Positions 59,742 to 64,000 of a stretch of DNA of 64,000 nt are shown one piece after another. The notes under the pieces are model-generated. The model had not been told where the DNA came from, ran no database searches, and worked only from the letters and a program-made list of their open reading frames with translations. The position numbers were made by a program, and so were the translations under genes. Positions within the stretch are counted from its first letter, which is position 1, and every line of letters begins with the position of its first letter. The stretch is from Streptococcus salivarius (lineage in GTDB: Bacteria; Bacillota; Bacilli; Lactobacillales; Streptococcaceae): assembly GCF_009738225.1 (NCBI RefSeq), contig NZ_CP018187.1:382501-446500 (forward strand), read 5' to 3'.

Positions 59742-61547
59742 ATGTCAGACAATCGTACTCATTTAGAAGAAAAATACACATGGGATTTGACGACCATTTT
59801 TGCGACAGATGCAGATTGGGAGACCGAATATGAAAGCACTGTTCAGGATTTGAGGAAGGCTAGTGCTTATGCAGGTCATCTCTTGGATTCTGCTAAGAAC
59901 TTGCTTGAGGCAACAGAACTTTATATGAGCCTTATGCGTCGCTTGGAGAAAATCTATGTCTATGCGTCAATGAAAAATGACCAAGACACAACAGTAGGTC
60001 TGTATCAAGAGTACCAAGCAAAGGCCTCAAACCTTTATTCACAGTTGAGTGAAGCCTTTGCTTACTTTGAGCCTGAATTTATGGCCTTGGATGATAAGAA
60101 ATTAGCTGAATTTAAAGAACAAGAGCCAGGTCTTGGACTTTATGACCACTATTTCGAACGCCTCTTGGCAAACAAGGACCACGTTCTTTCTCAAGAAGCG
60201 GAAGAGCTCTTGGCAGCAGCCGGTGATATTTTCAACGGTCCAACGGATACCTTTAATGTCTTGGATAATGCTGATATCCTCTTCCCATGGGTATCAGATG
60301 GCCAAGGGGATGTGGTTGAGTTGACACATGGTAACTTTATCACCCTCATGGAATCTAAGGACCGTGACATTCGTAAGGGTGCTTATGAAGCGATGTACGG
60401 TACTTACGAGCAGTTCCAACATACCTATGCACAAACACTTCAAGGCGTTGTTAAGGTTCACAATTACCAAGCCAAAGTTCGTCACTATAATTCGGCACGT
60501 CATGCAGCACTTGCGGCCAATTTTATTCCAGAGAGTGTTTATGACTCACTCTTGGAATCAGTGAATAAGCATTTGCCACTTTTGCACCGTTACCTTGATT
60601 TGCGTAAGAAGGTCTTGGGGCTTGACGAGCTTAAGATGTATGACGTCTACACACCACTTTCTGAGACTGAAACTGCTCTTACTTATGAAGAATCCCTCAA
60701 GAAAGCAGAAGAAGTCTTGGCAATCTTTGGTGAAGAGTATAGTAAAGGGGTTCATGCAGCCTTTACGGAACGTTGGATTGACGTTCACCCTAACAAAGGA
60801 AAACGCTCAGGTGCCTACTCAGGTGGTGCCTATGATACAAATGCTTTCATGCTTTTGAACTGGCAAGACACTCTGGACAATCTCTTTACCTTGGTTCACG
60901 AGACTGGCCACAGCTTGCATTCAACGTTCACACGTCAGACACAACCATATGTTTATGGAGATTACCCAATCTTCTTGGCGGAAATTGCGTCTACAACTAA
61001 TGAAAATATCTTGACAGAAACGCTTCTTAAAGAGGTTAAAGATGACAAGACACGTTTTGCTATTCTTAACCACTATTTGGATGGTTTCAAGGGAACTGTC
61101 TTCCGTCAAACCCAATTTGCTGAGTTTGAGCATGCTATCCATGAAGCAGATGCATCTGGTCAAATCTTGACAGCCGACTTCATGAATAAACTTTACGCAG
61201 ACCTCAATGAGAAATACTATAACCTTAAAGCTGAAGATAACTACGAAATTCAGTTTGAGTGGGAACGTATTCCGCATTTCTACATGAATTACTATGTCTA
61301 CCAATACGCTACAGGGTTTGCAGCAGCAAGCTACTTGGCTGAAAAAATTGTTCACGGTACTGAGGAGGATAAAGAAGCTTACCTTACTTACCTTAAGGCG
61401 GGAAGCTCAGATTATCCTTTGGAAGTTATCAAGAAAGCTGGTGTTGATATGACCAATACCGACTACTTGGATGCTGCCTTCAAAGTTTTTGAAGACCGTC
61501 TCGTTGAATTGGAAGCCTTGGTTGAAAAAGGTGTTCACCTTTCTTAA
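59742..61547 (+). CDS. pepF: Oligoendopeptidase F
   Basis: M3-family zinc peptidase of 601 residues that cuts oligopeptides of roughly 7-17 residues in the cytoplasm. Zinc site HETGH at H386-H390 with a distal Glu in EIASTTNE. Length is normal. Placed after coiA; an extra promoter (TATGCTAAAAT, 59700) in the end of coiA and an AAGGAG site allow competence-independent expression. Confidence 0.95.
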   Translation: MSDNRTHLEEKYTWDLTTIFATDADWETEYESTVQDLRKASAYAGHLLDSAKNLLEATELYMSLMRRLEKIYVYASMKNDQDTTVGLYQEYQAKASNLYSQLSEAFAYFEPEFMALDDKKLAEFKEQEPGLGLYDHYFERLLANKDHVLSQEAEELLAAAGDIFNGPTDTFNVLDNADILFPWVSDGQGDVVELTHGNFITLMESKDRDIRKGAYEAMYGTYEQFQHTYAQTLQGVVKVHNYQAKVRHYNSARHAALAANFIPESVYDSLLESVNKHLPLLHRYLDLRKKVLGLDELKMYDVYTPLSETETALTYEESLKKAEEVLAIFGEEYSKGVHAAFTERWIDVHPNKGKRSGAYSGGAYDTNAFMLLNWQDTLDNLFTLVHETGHSLHSTFTRQTQPYVYGDYPIFLAEIASTTNENILTETLLKEVKDDKTRFAILNHYLDGFKGTVFRQTQFAEFEHAIHEADASGQILTADFMNKLYADLNEKYYNLKAEDNYEIQFEWERIPHFYMNYYVYQYATGFAAASYLAEKIVHGTEEDKEAYLTYLKAGSSDYPLEVIKKAGVDMTNTDYLDAAFKVFEDRLVELEALVEKGVHLS

Positions 61548-61569
61548 AAAGAAGTTACTATACTATATG

Positions 61570-61602
61570 AAAGAATCATTCTGAATAAGAGTGGTTCTTT
61601 TT
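61570..61602 (+). terminator. Intrinsic terminator of pepF
   Basis: AAGAATCA/TGGTTCTT stem with Ts. The remaining 160 bp to the next gene show nothing else. Confidence 0.7.
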
Positions 61603-61762
61603 ACATCTAAAAACCGAACATTTATAGCATGCAAGCCCTAATTGCTACGGAAATTACTAATGAGCATATTTATAGCTCCTTGTTTATATTCATGATAGAC
61701 TAAAAACCTAACGTTTTATAATTGATAAGTGAACAGTGTTCAGAAATAGAAAGTAGGTTTTT

Positions 61763-62983
61763 GTGAAAACAACCAATCGTTATCTTGTAGCAACGTGTGG
61801 TGTCTTACTCCATCTTATGTTGGGGTCTACCTATGCTTGGAGTATCTATCGTAATCCTATTATGGCCCAGACTGGCTGGGATCAATCTTCAGTTTCTTTT
61901 GCCTTTTCATTGGCCATCTTTTGTCTTGGTCTTTCTGCAGCCTTCATGGGACGTTTGGTTGAAAAATTTGGTCCTAGAGTGACTGGGAGTATGTCGGCTG
62001 TTCTCTATGCCGGAGGTAACATTCTAACAGGAGTTGCCATTGCTCAGGGAGAGCTGTGGATACTTTATCTTGGTTACGGTATTCTTGGTGGTCTAGGACT
62101 GGGTGTAGGTTATATTACGCCTGTTTCAACTATTATTAAGTGGTTTCCTGATAAGCGTGGACTTGCGACTGGTCTTGCCATCATGGGCTTTGGCTTTGCC
62201 TCACTGCTAACCAGTCCTCTTGCCCAATATCTGATTCAGGCACGTGGTGTTGAGCAGACCTTTTATATTTTGGGAGTTGTTTATTTTATTGTGATGCTTT
62301 TTGTCTCACAATTCATTAAACGACCAAGTGTAGAGGAAGCACAACTGTTGGCTGACAAGAGTCCAAACCGTCAGGCTGCTAATTTAAGCAAGGGAATTAC
62401 GGCTAATGAAGCTCTGAAATCGTCAACTTTCTACTGGTTATGGCTTATCTTGTTTATCAATATTTCATGTGGCTTAGCCCTTGTCTCTGCTATTTCTCCA
62501 ATGGCTCAAGATATGGTTGGGATGTCAGCGGAATCAGCAGCAGTTGTTGTCGGTGTTATGGGAATCTTTAATGGTTTTGGTCGCCTTCTGTGGGCAGGCT
62601 TGTCGGATTATATTGGGCGTCCGAAGACCTTTATCCTCCTCTTTGTGGTTAATATCGTTATGGCTATCCTCCTAATTGTCCTGCAAGTTCCACTTGTCTT
62701 TGTGGTTGCGATGGCTGTTCTGATGACATGCTACGGGGCAGGATTCTCCTTGATTCCTCCCTACCTTAGCGATATCTTTGGGGCAAAGGAATTGGCTACC
62801 CTTCATGGTTATATTCTGACTGCCTGGGCTATGGCAGCCTTGGTGGGACCAATGCTCCTGTCGGTAACCTATGAATTGACAAAATCTTACCAGATGACCT
62901 TGCTTGTTTTCATTGCTCTTTACGTGGTAGCTTTGGTTATTGCTTACCTCTTGAAAAAGAAGGTTATTCGTCAAGTAGTCTAA
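61763..62983 (+). CDS. OFA-family MFS transporter
   Basis: Twelve-helix major facilitator of 406 residues in the oxalate/formate antiporter family; begins RYLVATCGVLLHLMLGSTYAWSIY, the OFA signature GSTYAWS, with the MFS motif A-like GRLVEKFGPR after TM2 and RLLWAGLSDYIGRPK after TM8. The substrate, a small carboxylate, cannot be told. The start is GTG with a weak AGTAGG site. Monocistronic; terminator at 63010-63039. Confidence 0.88.
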   Translation: MKTTNRYLVATCGVLLHLMLGSTYAWSIYRNPIMAQTGWDQSSVSFAFSLAIFCLGLSAAFMGRLVEKFGPRVTGSMSAVLYAGGNILTGVAIAQGELWILYLGYGILGGLGLGVGYITPVSTIIKWFPDKRGLATGLAIMGFGFASLLTSPLAQYLIQARGVEQTFYILGVVYFIVMLFVSQFIKRPSVEEAQLLADKSPNRQAANLSKGITANEALKSSTFYWLWLILFINISCGLALVSAISPMAQDMVGMSAESAAVVVGVMGIFNGFGRLLWAGLSDYIGRPKTFILLFVVNIVMAILLIVLQVPLVFVVAMAVLMTCYGAGFSLIPPYLSDIFGAKELATLHGYILTAWAMAALVGPMLLSVTYELTKSYQMTLLVFIALYVVALVIAYLLKKKVIRQVV

Positions 62984-63009
62984 TGATGAGGATTTGAGTT
63001 ATAGATAAG

Positions 63010-63040
63010 AAAAATCTCTAGCACTCGCTAGGGATTTTTT
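63010..63040 (+). terminator. Intrinsic terminator of the OFA transporter gene
   Basis: AAAAATC-T-CTAGC / GCTAG-G-GATTTTTT stem. The next gene's -10 starts 2 bp later. Confidence 0.85.
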
Positions 63041-63041
63041 A

Positions 63042-63047
63042 TATAAT
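63042..63047 (+). promoter_or_regulatory. -10 element giving a leaderless mRNA
   Basis: TATAAT only 7 bp before the O-methyltransferase ATG, with no ribosome-binding site between. Confidence 0.6.
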
Positions 63048-63054
63048 AAAACAC

Positions 63055-63762
63055 ATGGTTAAATCATATAGTAAAAACGCAAATCACAACATGCGTCGCC
63101 CAGTAGTAAACAAGGATATCGTGGATTACATGCGAACGCATCTTCAGGAAAATAAAGGGCATTTGGCTGAGCTGGAGGCCTTTGCTCGTAAGGAAAATAT
63201 TCCAATTATTCAGCACGAAGTTGTTGCTTATTTCCGATTTTTGTTACAGACCTTGCAGCCTAAGAAAATCCTTGAGGTAGGAACGGCTATTGGTTTTTCA
63301 GCTCTTCTTATGGCTGAGTACGCCCCTGATGCTCAGATTACGACGGTTGATCGTAATGAAGAAATGATTGGCTTTGCCAAGGAAAATCTAGCCAAGTATG
63401 ACAGCCGCAAACAAATTACCTTAGTTGAAGGTGATGCAGCAGAAGTTTTGCAAGATTTGGACACTGATTATGATTTTGTTTTTATGGACTCAGCCAAGTC
63501 TAAATATATCGTCTTTCTGCCTGAAATCCTAAAACGTCTCAAGGTAGGTGGTGTCATTGTCTTTGATGATATCTTCCAAGGGGGGGATATTGCCAAAGAC
63601 ATTATGGAGGTTCGTCGTGGTCAGCGTACGATTTACCGTGGTTTGCATCGTCTTTTTGATGCGACCTTAGATAACCCTGGTTTGACTGCTAGTTTGGTAC
63701 CTATGAGTGACGGACTTCTTATGCTTCGGAAAAATTCTGAAAATATTATCTTGCCAGATTAA
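63055..63762 (+). CDS. SAM-dependent O-methyltransferase
   Basis: Class I methyltransferase of 235 residues in the caffeoyl-CoA/catechol O-methyltransferase-like group (YrrM type in Firmicutes; members include tRNA 5-hydroxyuridine methyltransferase TrmR). SAM site EVGTAIGFSALLMAEY near 76, TVDRNEEMI for the ribose-binding acid, and FMDSAKSKY plus VIFDDIFQGG for metal ligands. The start KSYSKNANHNMRRPVV resembles the pneumococcal orthologue as I recall it. The ATG has no ribosome site and may be leaderless. Confidence 0.88.
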   Translation: MVKSYSKNANHNMRRPVVNKDIVDYMRTHLQENKGHLAELEAFARKENIPIIQHEVVAYFRFLLQTLQPKKILEVGTAIGFSALLMAEYAPDAQITTVDRNEEMIGFAKENLAKYDSRKQITLVEGDAAEVLQDLDTDYDFVFMDSAKSKYIVFLPEILKRLKVGGVIVFDDIFQGGDIAKDIMEVRRGQRTIYRGLHRLFDATLDNPGLTASLVPMSDGLLMLRKNSENIILPD

Positions 63763-63780
63763 GCATTATTTAAGTAAGTG

Positions 63781-63789
63781 TGGTATAAT
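63781..63789 (+). promoter_or_regulatory. Extended -10 promoter of the last gene
   Basis: TGGTATAAT (TGnTATAAT), about 20 bp before AAGGAG. Confidence 0.65.
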
Positions 63790-63823
63790 AACAAAGATAT
63801 TGACAATTTAAGGAGTAGATAGA

Positions 63824-64000
63824 ATGGCTAAAGAAAATGAAAACCTTGAGTCGACAGAAGAAACTGTTGAAGAGGTTGTAGCAGACAAAGACGCAGAACA
63901 AGAGCATCTTGATCGCCAAAAAGAAGAAGAGGAAAGCATCGCCCTCGCTAGTGAAAAAGCGAAAGAAAAAGCTAAACGTGCTAAAACGAAAAAGACACGT
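63824..64000 (+). CDS. Charged N-terminus of an unidentified protein (3' truncated by window)
   Basis: 59 codons in view behind AAGGAGT. The segment is almost wholly charged: acidic for about 40 residues (ENENLESTEETVEEVV...), then Lys/Arg/Ala-rich (KAKEKAKRAKTKKTR). No domain is visible; it may be the cytoplasmic tail of a membrane protein. pepF and this methyltransferase are often followed by prsA in streptococci, but this start has no signal peptide, so it is not prsA. Confidence 0.7.
   Translation, partial: MAKENENLESTEETVEEVVADKDAEQEHLDRQKEEEESIALASEKAKEKAKRAKTKKTR

Overview
The window looks like a streptococcal chromosome, most likely the salivarius group (S. salivarius / S. vestibularis / S. 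thermophilus). The grounds are AT-rich low-GC DNA, streptococcal gene orders (acc genes, fruRKA, rplU-rpmA, pyrH-frr, and a rcrR-ABC-ABC-relP-relR-relS cluster like that of S. mutans), an LPXTG protein with a GbpC/antigen I-II type domain, and coiA behind a ComX-type box. The frameshifted ABC genes and decayed transposase would fit S. thermophilus, but the species call is inference.

Layout. 0-2.5 kb: the end of the fatty-acid operon (accC, accD, accA). 2.5-4.8 kb: luxS facing rny. 5.0-8.6 kb: a fructose operon fruR-fruK-fruA with a strong promoter and a perfect cre site. 8.8-14.5 kb: gor, folC, a small anchored Ser/Thr-rich protein, an IscS-type desulfurase and thiI. 14.6-18.0 kb: an orphan gtfA-gtfB pair (first glycosylation step of serine-rich adhesins) and an acetyltransferase. 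18.0-25.0 kb: rplU with its leader and rpmA, then an acetyltransferase, DUF1149, DegV, dapB, cca and an ABC-F protein. 25.1-27.6 kb (minus): DUF308, an NrtR-like regulator and nadR (NAD salvage), with palindromic operator candidates. 28.0-31.7 kb: gdhA with a CodY-like box inside its promoter, a polytopic membrane protein and a peptide-deformylase-like protein.

31.8-39.3 kb is the rcr/rel stress-competence cluster. Its regulator and two-component system are intact, but both ABC exporter genes, a small acetyltransferase gene and the relP alarmone synthetase gene carry at least a dozen small frameshifts packed into 4 kb. 39.5-47.8 kb: pyrH, frr, cvfB, a YozE protein, a secreted LysM protein, phoH and a tandem family of three paralogous membrane-anchored proteins. 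47.8-51.7 kb: metG followed by an AT-rich DUF262/HNH protein that may be an anti-phage nuclease. 51.7-52.4 kb: a dead IS200-type element. 52.4-55.1 kb (minus): aldo/keto reductase, LysR regulator and CPBP membrane protease. 55.5-57.5 kb: the LPXTG surface protein. 58.8-64 kb: coiA, pepF, an OFA-type transporter, an O-methyltransferase and the start of a charged protein.

The most unusual item is the stretch at about 57.76-58.72 kb between the LPXTG gene and coiA. It has a near-consensus promoter, a strong intrinsic terminator, no open frame of 60 codons on either strand, and a dense series of perfect local and nested helices, including what looks like a four-way junction. It reads as a large (about 0.96 kb) structured non-coding RNA of the general kind represented by GOLLD and ROOL; I cannot assign it to a family from sequence alone.
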